Origin: Sphingomonas arenae
GTDB lineage: Bacteria; Pseudomonadota; Alphaproteobacteria; Sphingomonadales; Sphingomonadaceae
Length of the DNA stretch: 64,000 nt
Reading direction: 5' to 3'
Assembly: GCF_016924655.1 (NCBI RefSeq)
Contig: NZ_JAFFJU010000003.1
Location: 124,001-188,000, forward strand
Shown: in pieces, positions 25,817 through 34,793 of the stretch
How the letters are laid out: every line of letters starts with the position of its first letter
Numbering within the stretch: position 1 is the stretch's first letter
Program-made: the position numbers and the translations under genes
Notes under the pieces: generated by a model
Databases searched by the model: none
What the model saw: the letters and a program-made list of their open reading frames with translations, nothing else
Told to the model about the DNA's origin: nothing

Positions 25817-26995
25817 TTACGCTACGGCAGCTGCAGGCGGTTTCTCATCAATCGGTGGCAGTACGCTGAGGCTCATCACAGCGAGAAGAAGAAGGATGCA
25901 GACCGCCACTGACAAAGGAACCAAGCCCCGCTCGATGTATGGTGCGACTAGAGCAGTTCCTCCAGCGGTGGCTGCAAGTATGCCAAGGACGACCAAAGCG
26001 GCGCCTCGCGCATCATCACCGCACGCAGCGACCACGGCGCAGTAGAATCCGGGAGGTCCGCGTAACCCGAGGCCGATGTTGACTGGTACAAACAGTGCCA
26101 GAACGATCGGCAGAGATTTGCCGCCCGAAAGTGCGTAAGTGAGCTGTGCTACGCCGCCGAAAGCGCATAGGATCGTGCCAAACATGATGGTCCGCTCAAC
26201 TCCGAAGCGAGCGACCACTCGGTTGGCGTTATTCGCGGCGACCATAAACAGAACGATGGCCGTGACCTGCATAGCAATGAAGTTGCTCAGCGTGCCGCCC
26301 AGCACACGCACGATGACCACCGGCAGCCCCAGAACAAAGGTCAGCAGGCCGCCAAGTACGAATGCTTGGCTCAAGGCGTAACGCATGAAGCGTCCGTTCG
26401 TCAGAAGCGAGATGTAGCTTCCTTTCGCACGGCGTTCGACTTGAGGAAGGCGCAAGGTTGCAGTGATGATTAGGCCGAGGAGCGCTGCCACTCCAGCGAG
26501 AGCATAGAAGGACATCTGCCACCCGCCGAAGAGCAGGAGGCCGGCTCCGACGATCGGGGCCAAAGCAGGAGCAAGCGACTCTATGCTGCCCAGCAGCCCG
26601 ATCGCCCGAACAGCTTGGTTCTGGTCGAACATGGTCTTGATAATGGCTGGAGCAAACACAGCCGGCGCGGCGGCCACAGCACCCTGCAGAGCGCGGAGTC
26701 CAATCAGCCACTCGATCGACCTTGCCAGGGCACAGAGGAGAGAGACGATGGCGGTAGCAAAGAGCGAACCGATGAAGAGCTTGCTCGTGGCGTACCGTTC
26801 GCTCAGCGCGCCGAAGGCAAGCAGCCCAAAACAGGTGCCGCCCACGTAGGCAGCAAGGACCAGCTGAGCAGCACTCGCATTGGTATGCAGGGCTTCAGGA
26901 AGTCGCGGAACGGCTGGCAAGACCAGGTCCGTCCCCATGAGCCCGACCACAGTACTGGCAGCTACCAGCCCCAAGACCGTACGCGCGCGTTCCAC
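25817..26995 (-). CDS. MFS transporter, Bcr/CflA-like drug-efflux family
   Basis: The 392-residue protein has about twelve hydrophobic helices. Between helices 2 and 3 is the MFS loop FGALSERYATSKLFIG, and helix 1 has VVGLMGTDLVLPAVPRL, which is typical of the Bcr/CflA drug:proton antiporter group. LRALQGAVAAAPAVFAPAII matches the helix 4 region. It probably exports a small toxic compound using the proton gradient. It starts at a GTG 73 bases after the stop of an XRE-type regulator on the same strand, so the regulator and pump are likely co-transcribed. Confidence 0.87.
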   Translation of the reverse strand: MERARTVLGLVAASTVVGLMGTDLVLPAVPRLPEALHTNASAAQLVLAAYVGGTCFGLLAFGALSERYATSKLFIGSLFATAIVSLLCALARSIEWLIGLRALQGAVAAAPAVFAPAIIKTMFDQNQAVRAIGLLGSIESLAPALAPIVGAGLLLFGGWQMSFYALAGVAALLGLIITATLRLPQVERRAKGSYISLLTNGRFMRYALSQAFVLGGLLTFVLGLPVVIVRVLGGTLSNFIAMQVTAIVLFMVAANNANRVVARFGVERTIMFGTILCAFGGVAQLTYALSGGKSLPIVLALFVPVNIGLGLRGPPGFYCAVVAACGDDARGAALVVLGILAATAGGTALVAPYIERGLVPLSVAVCILLLLAVMSLSVLPPIDEKPPAAAVA

Positions 26996-27068
26996 GATCG
27001 CTTCCTTCCCAAAGCTAAGGCGATGGTTCGCGGAAGCAGCTGCGGCAACGGATAAGGTATGCGTGGCG

Positions 27069-27620
27069 CTAGCTCAGCGTTTCAACAAGCCGGGCAGCCG
27101 TGCCGTCTGACAAGACGAACCGGGTCATCCGGCAGCTGCCAGCCACAATGGGTACTAGATCAGAACCGTTGGTGCCGGTCTCAGCAATGACCTCGGGCGG
27201 ACAAGGGAGATCGTACCACCCAAACTCATCCAAGCCCTCTTCAATGCGGGCGAGCTCTTCGGTGATGAAGCCAAAGAGTGACACACCCATGAGTTCACTG
27301 GCGTCGCAGGCGAATTCGGCTTCGCGGACCGCCGACAGGCCTAGCAGTCGGTGGCTGATGTCGCAGATGAGATGGGCGCCACTGGGATGGTTCTGAACAA
27401 GCCGACAGAGCGCAGCATCGGCGGCCGAGGTCAGTCTCGCACCCACCAGCTCCTCGATGCGTACACGTTGAGCATTGCTCATGTCTTGCTCGCCCAGCTC
27501 CCACCGCGAGATGGTCGACTGGTTAACCCCAAGTATCTCTGCAGCATGCGACTGCTTAATTCGATTGAGGGTTCGCCAGCGCCTCAAAGCCGGACCCAAT
27601 GGCCGATGAGGAAACAGCAT
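27069..27620 (-). CDS. XRE-family transcriptional regulator with C-terminal sensor-like domain
   Basis: The 183-residue protein has an N-terminal helix-turn-helix (RRWRTLNRIKQSHAAEILGV, then NQSTISRWELGEQDMS) and a C-terminal part (about 75-183) that could be a PAS-like domain. It binds DNA and may respond to a ligand through the C-terminus. It is divergent from the AraC-type gene, with a hairpin repeat in the spacer, and lies directly upstream of the MFS gene, which is probably its target. Confidence 0.85.
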   Translation of the reverse strand: MLFPHRPLGPALRRWRTLNRIKQSHAAEILGVNQSTISRWELGEQDMSNAQRVRIEELVGARLTSAADAALCRLVQNHPSGAHLICDISHRLLGLSAVREAEFACDASELMGVSLFGFITEELARIEEGLDEFGWYDLPCPPEVIAETGTNGSDLVPIVAGSCRMTRFVLSDGTAARLVETLS

Positions 27621-27696
27621 TGTCGCTCACCCTTCTGGCCAATGGTCGCTGGCTGGGTTCATACTAGTTGACGCAGTCGAACGCTACGCCAGCACG

Positions 27697-27753
27697 TGGT
27701 GGGAAGCGGAACATTGGCTTCTCGGACGGGAGCAACGGATAGCAGCCGTTCGC
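27697..27753. repeat. Island hairpin repeat copy
   Basis: TGGTGGGAAGCGGAACATTG, GCTTCTCGGACGG and a terminal ATAGCAGCCGTTCGCC match the family with changes. It lies between the divergent XRE and AraC genes. Confidence 0.7.
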
Positions 27754-27792
27754 CTAGGCTGACCTTCAAGGCTGTTCAGGTTAGAAGAGACT

Positions 27793-28668
27793 ATGCGCTA
27801 CCAAGACGTATATCCGTCGGAAGCGCTGCTCCGCAGCTGCGACGTCGTTCGCCCGCGCGCTGCCGAGCTCCTCAACCTCGAGTTCTTCGAAGCGGAGCCC
27901 GCTGGGATGCCGACAGAGGTATTCGCCCAGCACCATCTGCTTCTGAACCAGCGTGATGCTCCGATGCGGGTGGAGAACTGGCGCGACGGCAGCCATCGTG
28001 ACTTTATCTATCAGCCGAACGAGATCGTCCTGACTCCAGCGGGCATCCGGTCGGGATGGTATTGGCACGAGCGCTCCAAAGTGATCGTCGTCACGATCGA
28101 GCCCGCCAGCCTCGACCGGTTCGCCCGTTCCGAACTCGGCCTAATCCTCACTCCACGACAGCTACAGGACGTGCCCCAGGCCTCCGATCCCGACCTGTGC
28201 ATGGCCGCCGCCATGCTGCTCGACGCGCTGGGTTCACGGGCCACCGGCTCGGAGATCATGTACGAGAGTCTCGCCCGCGTCTTCCTCGTCAAGCTCCTCC
28301 AGGGCTATGGCGAGCAACGGCATGAGCCGCTCGAGTTCAGCCGCGGCTTCACCGCCGGCCACTATAAACGCGTGCTCGATTACGTCGAAGCACATCTGGG
28401 CGAACCGATCGCCATCGAGGATCTGGCGAGAGTGGCAGGGATGAGCCCGGCGCACTTCTCGCGGCTCTTCAAGGAGGTGATCGGCGACAGTCCCTATCAG
28501 TTCGTCATGAATTATCGGGTAGAGCAGGCCAAGAAGATGCTCGCCGATCAGGGCCGGCCGCTGGCAGACGTCGCGCTGGCCTGCGGATTTGCTGACCAGC
28601 CTCATTTCGGGCGCATCTTCAAGCGACTGACGGGCGTCACACCAGGCGAATACCGGGCCGGCCTTTAG
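27793..28668 (+). CDS. AraC-family transcriptional regulator
   Basis: The 291-residue protein has an N-terminal cupin-like sensing part and a C-terminal AraC DNA-binding domain with two helix-turn-helix motifs: IAIEDLARVAGMSPAHFSRL with FKEVIGDSPYQFV, and LADVALACGFADQPHFGRIF with KRLTGVTPGEYR. The conserved P-F-R-type end is present. It is 92 bases upstream of the hydrolase gene and is likely to activate it. An inducer cannot be inferred. Confidence 0.92.
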   Translation: MRYQDVYPSEALLRSCDVVRPRAAELLNLEFFEAEPAGMPTEVFAQHHLLLNQRDAPMRVENWRDGSHRDFIYQPNEIVLTPAGIRSGWYWHERSKVIVVTIEPASLDRFARSELGLILTPRQLQDVPQASDPDLCMAAAMLLDALGSRATGSEIMYESLARVFLVKLLQGYGEQRHEPLEFSRGFTAGHYKRVLDYVEAHLGEPIAIEDLARVAGMSPAHFSRLFKEVIGDSPYQFVMNYRVEQAKKMLADQGRPLADVALACGFADQPHFGRIFKRLTGVTPGEYRAGL

Positions 28669-28760
28669 CAGGAATCTTCCAAACTCTCGCACAACCCTTC
28701 AAGGCAGGAAGCACGGAAACGGCGAGAAGGTGTTCATCAACCAAGGCAAGGAGAGCCGTG

Positions 28761-29693
28761 ATGACCGACCTTCTGACCATCAATCGTCCGATCGAGGCCA
28801 CTCAAATCCGCAAGGTCAGCTTCCCCAGCGCAGCGCCGGGCGTCATGCTCGTCGGCGACCTTCATCTGCCGGCGGCCTCGGCCACCGACCTTCCGGTCTT
28901 CGTCATCATCGGCCCAATGACCTACCAGAAGGAGCAGGCGCCGACCGAATATGCCCGCCGCCTCGCCGCCCTCGGCTATGCCGCCCTGGCCTTCGACAGC
29001 CGTTATCGGGGAGAGAGTGGCGGTTTGCCCCGCGCCTATGAAAATCCGTTCCACAAGGTCGAGGACATCGTCAGCGCAGTCGACTTCGTCGCCTCTCTAC
29101 CGGAGATCGACAGCACCCGCATCTACGGGCTCGGAATCTGCCAGGGCAGTTCCGAGATGCTGCGGGCGGTCGCCGAAGACCCCAGGATCGCTGCCGGGAT
29201 CACTCTTGCCGGCCAGTATCGGGACCGCGAGGGTGACATCGATTGGCTGACCGAGGAAGGCTATGCCGCCCGCCTCTCGCAGGGGCAGCGCGCCAAGGCC
29301 AAGTATGAGGCCACGGGAGAGGTCGACTATGTCGCGGGTGTCGACGAGGTCGACATGAACGTTGGCATGCCAGGCAAGTTCGTCTGGGACTGGTACCATG
29401 TCTGGGCGGACAAGGGTCTCTGGGAGAACCGCTACGCGGTGATGAGCGATGCCGATCTGCTCACCTACGAGTCGATCAGCGCTGCCCGCCAGCTCACGAA
29501 GCCCTACCTCCTCATTCACAGCGACAACAGCTTCCTCCCGACCGCCGCGCGCCGCCATTTCGAGGCCATGCCGTCGACGTCCAAGAAGCTGCTCTGGGAG
29601 GGCGAAACCGCCCACCTCGATTTTTACGACAATCCCGAGGTTCTCGACCGCACCGTGGCTTCGATCGCCGCGTGGGTTGCTACTCTGGACTGA
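28761..29693 (+). CDS. Alpha/beta hydrolase with a cysteine nucleophile (dienelactone-hydrolase-like)
   Basis: The 310-residue protein is an alpha/beta hydrolase with the nucleophile elbow GLGICQGSSEM, in which Cys replaces the usual Ser, as in dienelactone hydrolases. A likely acid is the Asp in LIHSDNSF, and the likely base is the His in GETAHLDFYDNPE. ATG at 28761 has AGGAG 8 to 13 bases upstream; a GTG directly before it is an alternative. The gene lies downstream of an AraC-type regulator, which suggests inducible use of an ester, lactone or similar compound. The substrate is unknown. Confidence 0.87.
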   Translation: MTDLLTINRPIEATQIRKVSFPSAAPGVMLVGDLHLPAASATDLPVFVIIGPMTYQKEQAPTEYARRLAALGYAALAFDSRYRGESGGLPRAYENPFHKVEDIVSAVDFVASLPEIDSTRIYGLGICQGSSEMLRAVAEDPRIAAGITLAGQYRDREGDIDWLTEEGYAARLSQGQRAKAKYEATGEVDYVAGVDEVDMNVGMPGKFVWDWYHVWADKGLWENRYAVMSDADLLTYESISAARQLTKPYLLIHSDNSFLPTAARRHFEAMPSTSKKLLWEGETAHLDFYDNPEVLDRTVASIAAWVATLD

Positions 29694-30050
29694 CCAGTGG
29701 AGGGTTCAGCGAATCGGGGCGGCTGTGTGGCCGTCCCGGTTCCACCGCGTCTGCAATCCACCGATTACCGCGAAGAAGGCCCTTCAGCACTCAGCCACTT
29801 GCCGACTTTCAAGCTGGCTCCCACGGGTGGAGTTCATTTCATGGTGGAAAGCGGAAGGGCCGCTTCCGGGTGGGAAAGCAATCTAGCGGACGTTCGTTCA
29901 TGCTGAACAAGACGTCGTCTCAGCGCCCATCTGGGTCATTCCGAGTGGCGCCTGTGGCGGCCGTAAGCGGAACCTCGTTCAGCTGTGTTGCTATGCCCGG
30001 ATCAGCGCATAGTGGACATTTCGGCCGAGCGTGAATCCTTGCGCATGTCC
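29694..30050. other. Intergenic stretch with a hairpin repeat
   Basis: About 357 bases between the hydrolase and the GNAT gene (convergent). It contains one good copy of the island hairpin repeat. No credible gene is seen. Confidence 0.5.
29842..29898. repeat. Island hairpin repeat copy
   Basis: TGGTGGAAAGCGGAAGGGCC, GCTTCCGGGTGG and the ending TAGCGGACGTTCGTT. AAGCGG and CCGCTT pair to form the hairpin. It is one of the best matches to the consensus. Confidence 0.85.
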
Positions 30051-30593
30051 TCAAAGCCTTTTGCCCGCCATCCACTGTTCACGGGATTGGCCCCACGCCC
30101 GAACGTTCAGGTTCTCGAAGGGGGAGGGGAGTTTGCACGGACCAAGGTCCCTGGAACCAAGCCGCTCCGCCAACGCAATCGAAGGCACGTTTTGTGGGTC
30201 GATCGTGTGCATCACCTCCGTCCAGCCCAAGTTCGCAAAGGCCCAGTCGATGGCCACGGATGCTCCCTCAGCGGCATAGCCTTTTCCCCAGGCGTCTTTG
30301 ATCAGACCCCATCCCACCTCGGTGCCCGGCCAGCCCTCCGGTTGCCATGGTCCCAAGCGACCAATCCACCTTCCGGTGGCCTTCTCCACAACCGAGAACA
30401 TGCCGAAGCCTTTGAGCTCCCAGGAGCCCGCCATGGCCGCCATTCCCCGCCAGGCAGCAGCTCGATCAATCACGCCGCCGATGAACCTTGCGCTTTCCGG
30501 ATCGCCCATAAGCGTTGCCCATCCGTCCAGGTCTTCTTCCTGTATCCCGCGCAGCATCAGGCGTTCGGTTTGGAGAGTTGGGGCTGGCATCTT
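30051..30593 (-). CDS. GNAT-family N-acetyltransferase (RimJ/RimL-like)
   Basis: The 180-residue protein shows the GNAT order: LQTERLMLRGIQEEDLDGWA at the start, GRWIGRLGPWQPEGWPGTEV, the acetyl-CoA-binding region WGKGYAAEGASVAIDWAF, and a C-terminal NVPSIALAERLGSRDLG. Such enzymes acetylate amino groups of proteins or small molecules. The ATG at 30593 is preceded by AGGAGGAG, so it is chosen over an upstream start in the same frame. Substrate unknown. It is a lone gene, converging with the hydrolase. Confidence 0.88.
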   Translation of the reverse strand, partial: KMPAPTLQTERLMLRGIQEEDLDGWATLMGDPESARFIGGVIDRAAAWRGMAAMAGSWELKGFGMFSVVEKATGRWIGRLGPWQPEGWPGTEVGWGLIKDAWGKGYAAEGASVAIDWAFANLGWTEVMHTIDPQNVPSIALAERLGSRDLGPCKLPSPFENLNVRAWGQSREQWMAGKRL

Positions 30594-30671
30594 GTCGCTC
30601 CTCCTGAAGCTGGGTGCCGTCCTCAACAGTCCTACGTCAATGGCGCGTTGCCGCGCCCTGCGACTTGATGA

Positions 30672-31385
30672 CTATCGGGCCAGGGCGAGCCAAGGCTGTA
30701 GGAGGGCAATGATCAGAACGTGACACACAATCACGGGCTTCAAGCTTCCGCTGCCGCTCTTAACTGCCCAAGCGTAGAAGCATCCCAGCATGAACGTGCC
30801 TATCAGTGGGGTGATGAACTCCCACGCGGTCTCCCCGGTGTAGCCAAGGTGGATGCCGGCGAAGAGGCTTCCTGAGATGAAAATCTGTGCGATTGCTGGA
30901 ACATCGGAGCGCGTGAGCCGGAAGAGTACGAAGCCCCGAAACAGCACCTCCTGGCTCCAACCGTCTGGTATGGAGACGGCCGAGAGGATCAGGTTCAAAT
31001 TGGAAAGTTCCCACACCCGCTCGGGCTGAGGCAGGAACACCAGCATAGCGGTGCCAACGTGGATCGAAGTTGCGAGCGCAGCAATGGTCCATGCCTTGCT
31101 GGTGGAGGGCGCAGAGCTTGCTGCAATCGCCCTCTGCAGGTCCTTGAGACCGACGAGATAAGCTGCGCTCAGCACCAGGAGCAGCTGAAACAGTGCACCG
31201 ATCAGGAAACCGCTTCCGGTGCTCCTTTCGGCAGGCGACCAGCCATCCGGGAACAGGAAGCTCGCGTCCAACGCGCCAACTGCTGAGGTGCTGATCACGA
31301 TGTAAGCGGCGGCGACTGCCCCCACTTCTAGGACTGCGCGGGCTTGCCCTCGCTCAGTTTTCTCACCCACAGGAGATTGTCCCAT
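30672..31385 (-). CDS. CPBP-family intramembrane metalloprotease-like protein
   Basis: About 237 residues with six or so hydrophobic helices. The CPBP/Abi motif appears as QEVLFRGFVLFRL where the classic form is EExxxR, so the first Glu is Gln; LFAGIHLGY supplies the second-motif histidine and CHVLI a third polar site. Family members cleave within the membrane (for example CAAX processing or bacteriocin self-immunity). With the first Glu replaced, activity is uncertain. The frame is open to 31481, but the N-terminal extension is repeat DNA, so ATG at 31385 is chosen. Confidence 0.78.
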   Translation of the reverse strand: MGQSPVGEKTERGQARAVLEVGAVAAAYIVISTSAVGALDASFLFPDGWSPAERSTGSGFLIGALFQLLLVLSAAYLVGLKDLQRAIAASSAPSTSKAWTIAALATSIHVGTAMLVFLPQPERVWELSNLNLILSAVSIPDGWSQEVLFRGFVLFRLTRSDVPAIAQIFISGSLFAGIHLGYTGETAWEFITPLIGTFMLGCFYAWAVKSGSGSLKPVIVCHVLIIALLQPWLALAR

Positions 31386-31404
31386 GAGACCTGAAGGTCT
31401 GCAA

Positions 31405-31463
31405 CTGGTGGGAAGCGGAACGGCTGCTTTCGGGTAAGCACTGACAGATAGCAGACGCTGGTT
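31405..31463. repeat. Island hairpin repeat copy
   Basis: CTGGTGGGAAGCGGAACGGC, TGCTTTCGGGTAAG and ATAGCAGACGCTGGTT. It lies just upstream of the CPBP gene start. Confidence 0.8.
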
Positions 31464-31628
31464 AATGCACAGCGGCATCATCTAAAGTCGGGCGGTCTGG
31501 CGAATGCTACGGCCGCCCGATCATTTTTTACCGCAGTGCAGATCCTCCGGAGAAGTAAGGGCCTAGCGTTCTCGCGGCTGTCGCCTGATTACGGACAAGC
31601 AAAACTCGTCACAGCCTACGAGGGTGCG

Positions 31629-32033
31629 CTAGGCAGCTGCTGAGTGCCTTTCGGCGAAGCTCTCGAACTCCGCTCTCACGCCAACGTCCGTCACGTGCGT
31701 AAGCAGCTTCGTAACAAGGTCCTGAAGCGTACCGTCCCTTCTGCTGTAGTCTTCGAATGCCATCGACCAGTCGCCGAACGCACGCTGCGCCACGCTTCTG
31801 CTGGTGAGCACGACGCAACCGAAATGACGCGGGTCCTTCTGGATGCGCTCGAAGGTGCGCAGGACCGCTTCAGTTGGGCCTTCAAGAGCCTGGAGGAACC
31901 GGTTGCCACCTCTCACCAGCAGGCCAGTGATCCCGTCAGGTTCATTGTTCCGCATGGACGCATGAAGGATGTTGGTGAGGTCCTGAAGCGAAACGTCCGG
32001 CCGGAGAGTGCTGATGTAGACGAGCTGATGCAT
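31629..32033 (-). CDS. BLUF-domain blue-light sensor protein
   Basis: The 134-residue protein is a short BLUF protein that binds FAD and responds to blue light. Diagnostic residues are the Tyr in HQLVYIS, the Asn pair in MRNNEPDGITGLL, the Gln in RFLQALEG, and DWSMAF near the end of the flavin pocket. The C-terminal 40 residues form a helical cap with no output domain, so it would act through a partner. BLUF proteins nearly always begin at the MxxLVYxS strand, so ATG at 32033 is preferred to an upstream start at 32117. The GGDEF-EAL protein 10 kb away is a possible, unproven, partner. Confidence 0.88.
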   Translation of the reverse strand: MHQLVYISTLRPDVSLQDLTNILHASMRNNEPDGITGLLVRGGNRFLQALEGPTEAVLRTFERIQKDPRHFGCVVLTSRSVAQRAFGDWSMAFEDYSRRDGTLQDLVTKLLTHVTDVGVRAEFESFAERHSAAA

Positions 32034-32115
32034 CTGGATGCTATAGCCACAAGAGATTAAGGCCAAGTTTCCCGATCTTGGTGGCGCAGCGTACCGGGGG
32101 GAGGTCAGGGCGCTC

Positions 32116-32487
32116 ATGAGACTGGTTCGCCTTTCGGTTGCGCTCCTTGCCGCGAAATTTCCGGTGGGTCCTGCATATGCTTGTCGGGTCGCTCAATCAC
32201 CCGAGCAACACATCGCAAGAAGCTACGCCGCCAACGTTATATCGGCAGTCGCCCTCGTGCGGATCGAGGATGCCCGGTATACGCAGCCGCGAGTGGGCGA
32301 CGCTCATCCATGGAGCGCCGAATCCAAGGTGGTCCGGGCTCTGCGTAAATCGGTGCCGGCGGCTCGGGTGACCTTTGAACGAGGCTGGGGATCGGCGGCG
32401 TGTGACGATGGACACCCGCGTCCAAAGAAGGGCGAGCTTTGGGTGATCTACTTCTGGGAGCGCGGGCCGGCCGATCAAGCTGTCTAG
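32116..32487 (+). CDS. Secreted hypothetical protein
   Basis: The 123-residue protein has an N-terminal signal-like segment (MRLVRLSVALLAAKFPVGPAYA) and a mature part with two cysteines, one just after the probable cleavage site (ACRVAQ) and one in SAACDDGHP. The rest is a beta-rich small domain with VISAVALVRIEDARY and GELWVIYFWERG. No known family is recognised. It starts next to the BLUF upstream region on the opposite strand. Confidence 0.6.
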   Translation: MRLVRLSVALLAAKFPVGPAYACRVAQSPEQHIARSYAANVISAVALVRIEDARYTQPRVGDAHPWSAESKVVRALRKSVPAARVTFERGWGSAACDDGHPRPKKGELWVIYFWERGPADQAV

Positions 32488-32634
32488 AAGACGTACCCCG
32501 CCAGAGTAGCGATTGCAGCAGACCCCTTGATCCGAAAGCGGCAACCATGTCCCTGAGAACTCGCTCTTGAGTTTAACGACAGGTTAACAGAAGCTCACAG
32601 CGCTCGGGTTTGATTCGGTATGTGGGGAGAGCCG

Positions 32635-33639
32635 ATGCGCCTACCTGTTACAGTTGTGTCCGCTCTGATGCTGGTTAGCTCGCCGGCGGACGCCGATCCC
32701 AAGGTAGACGTGCACGGTCTGATTGTCGGGGCCGAGGGTGCCCGCTATGTGCGGGGCGTTCCCACCCTCGACCTCCAGCAGCAGAACGGCGTCGTCCAGG
32801 TTCGCTTCCTGGGATACGACCACAACAAGCCGGTGTTCGCTGTCGGATTCTTCAACGGCGGCGCCGAGCCGGTGAATGTCGGGATCGAGAACATCCAGGC
32901 GACGATGAATGGGTCGGCCTCCCCAATCTTCACCGTCGACCAGCTCGCAGGCCAGGCGAAGAACCGAGCGATGTGGGCGAAGCTTGGTATCGCTCTTGGT
33001 GCGGGCCTTGGCGCCGCTGCAGCCGCATCGCAGCGGAGCACCTACCACAGAACGATGGTGACGCCGCGCGGCACCTACAGCTTCAGCGGCAGCTATCCGA
33101 GCTTGGCAGGGCAGCTCCGGGCCAATCAAATCCAGGCGTACGGCGCATACAACTTGGTGCTGGTGCAGCAGCGTCTGGATACAACGCTTGCAGCAATCGG
33201 CGACCACGTTGTCCAGCGCACGACATTGGACCCGGGCGATACCTATGGCGGGTTGGTCGTGCTCGATAAATACAAGTACGGTAAGCCACCCTTCGAGCTT
33301 CGTTTGAGTGTGGATTGGAACGGCGAACGCTACCCCTTCGCTTTTCTCGTACATCGGAAGGGCGAGGCGGTCCCTGCGAAGTACGCTTCGATGCTGGCGG
33401 CGAATGCCAAGCCTTCGATGAAGCGCGTCTTCGCGCCAGTGGGCGGATCGCAGACAGCCGAGAACGCCCGCGCCGCACCTGAGGCTGCCGTCTACCTTGG
33501 CACCGGCGTGGCTAAGGTGAAGGCTGCGACTGCCTCTGGGTTCTGCCTAGCAGTGGGTGCAGACTACGTGGGTACCGGATCAACGAACCGGCCGGTCGTC
33601 AGCGCGGCCCTCCCGAGGTGCAGCAGCCTCTCAAAGTGA
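32635..33639 (+). CDS. Secreted hypothetical protein with glycine/alanine-rich middle
   Basis: The 334-residue protein has a signal peptide (MRLPVTVVSALMLVSSPADA) and a mature region with a beta-rich first part (residues 25-100), a glycine-alanine segment (LGIALGAGLGAAAAASQRST, about 125-145), and a second beta-rich part with YGGLVVLDKYKYGKPPFELR. GGGGAGA precedes ATG at 32635; an upstream ATG at 32620 is less likely. I do not recognise the family. An envelope or periplasmic role is likely from the signal peptide. Confidence 0.65.
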   Translation: MRLPVTVVSALMLVSSPADADPKVDVHGLIVGAEGARYVRGVPTLDLQQQNGVVQVRFLGYDHNKPVFAVGFFNGGAEPVNVGIENIQATMNGSASPIFTVDQLAGQAKNRAMWAKLGIALGAGLGAAAAASQRSTYHRTMVTPRGTYSFSGSYPSLAGQLRANQIQAYGAYNLVLVQQRLDTTLAAIGDHVVQRTTLDPGDTYGGLVVLDKYKYGKPPFELRLSVDWNGERYPFAFLVHRKGEAVPAKYASMLAANAKPSMKRVFAPVGGSQTAENARAAPEAAVYLGTGVAKVKAATASGFCLAVGADYVGTGSTNRPVVSAALPRCSSLSK

Positions 33640-34093
33640 CGCGGCCCTTCAATACTCCTCTACTTGGGTGCAACTAATTGGCGCAGGCGCGATGTCGTTG
33701 CATGCCGGCGAGCGGATGACGCCTATCCCAAGCTAGACCCTAAGGCCGAGAAGCGGGAGCGGCAAAACCGGGCTGACGCTTCCTAGCGTTCCTTATGTCT
33801 GATTGGGTGGCAAGCGGACCGGCTGCTTTCGGACTGCATGAAGAGAAAGCGGACGTTTGTTGAGCTAAGTGGCTTGTATCCGCTTATGCCTAGCGCACAA
33901 AAGCAATGCCATGAGGCGTTGCTGGACTGCGCGCCGCCGATCACATCTCCCGCTTTGCGAACGTCACCGCCAACATCCCTGGCTCGCCGACCAAAGCAGC
34001 CCGCCGTCTAGCTTCATCGATGCACCCACTTCGGAGGTGATCTTAAGCTCGAGAAGACCTCCAGCGACTAGCGTTTTGGTTGGAGGTTAGCGC
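33640..34093. other. Intergenic region upstream of the tandem PilZ gene
   Basis: About 450 bases with one hairpin repeat. GGAGG at 34082-34086 is the ribosome binding site of the PilZ gene. No further credible gene is seen. Confidence 0.5.
33804..33861. repeat. Island hairpin repeat copy
   Basis: TGGGTGGCAAGCGGACCGGC, TGCTTTCGGACTG and the ending AAAGCGGACGTTTGTT match the family with changes. Confidence 0.75.
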
Positions 34094-34708
34094 ATGAACC
34101 AATTAGTTACAGGCGCCCTAGGCGGATCTAATTTCCATGAGCGGCGCGGGAGAAGGCGCGAGACCCTTGTGCTAAGAATCGGCATTGTTGAAACGAAAAC
34201 TCGCGCTACCATCTGCCTCGTCCGAAATATCTCCGCCGAGGGAGTGCAGGTAAAGACCTTCTCGAGCTTGAAGGAAGGCGATCAAGCCGTATTGCGGGTG
34301 GGGGACGAGCTTGGGATCTCTGCATGCGTCGTGTGGTCCCGTGACCAGTTCGCCGGACTTAAGTTCCATGGAAAGATCCCGCGCGAAGCTCTTCTGCGGC
34401 TAAGTCAAAAAAGGGATCAAGCACGTCGTCGTTCATCCCCGCGTATCGAAACAGCAGCGTGTGCAGTTTTACGGAGCGGAGGGCGGACTTACACTGGGCT
34501 ATTGCGAGACATCTCCACAACTGGGGCAAAAGTTCAGACCAACCGAACTGCTCCGTCAAACGGCCCAGCTATTCTCGAGCTGCCGAACATGCCCCAACAG
34601 CGTTGTTTCATTCGATGGTCGGAGGGGCAGGAAGTAGGTGTCTCGTTCGCCGCTCCGCTATCCATCGAGATTATAGCCGTGTGGCTCGAGGAGAGGTCGT
34701 ATTCGTGA
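34094..34708 (+). CDS. Protein with two PilZ domains
   Basis: The 204-residue protein consists of two PilZ domains, which bind cyclic di-GMP. The first has an arginine-rich start (ERRGRRRE) and the NISAEG motif at about residue 52-57; the second has RSSPR (RxxxR) at about 113 and DISTTG at about 140. Both RxxxR-like and (D/N)xSxxG motifs are intact, so both could bind ligand. It is the first of three PilZ genes in 5 kb. A strong GGAGG precedes the ATG. A role in motility, surface or transcription control is likely, but no target is visible. Confidence 0.85.
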   Translation: MNQLVTGALGGSNFHERRGRRRETLVLRIGIVETKTRATICLVRNISAEGVQVKTFSSLKEGDQAVLRVGDELGISACVVWSRDQFAGLKFHGKIPREALLRLSQKRDQARRRSSPRIETAACAVLRSGGRTYTGLLRDISTTGAKVQTNRTAPSNGPAILELPNMPQQRCFIRWSEGQEVGVSFAAPLSIEIIAVWLEERSYS

Positions 34709-34793
34709 TCAGCTAGGAGTGGTGTAGCAGTTCTGCTCCAGATGTAAGCGTGTCCTGCGCTTACGAATGTGCCTGTGTTCAGGACTTGCGCCT

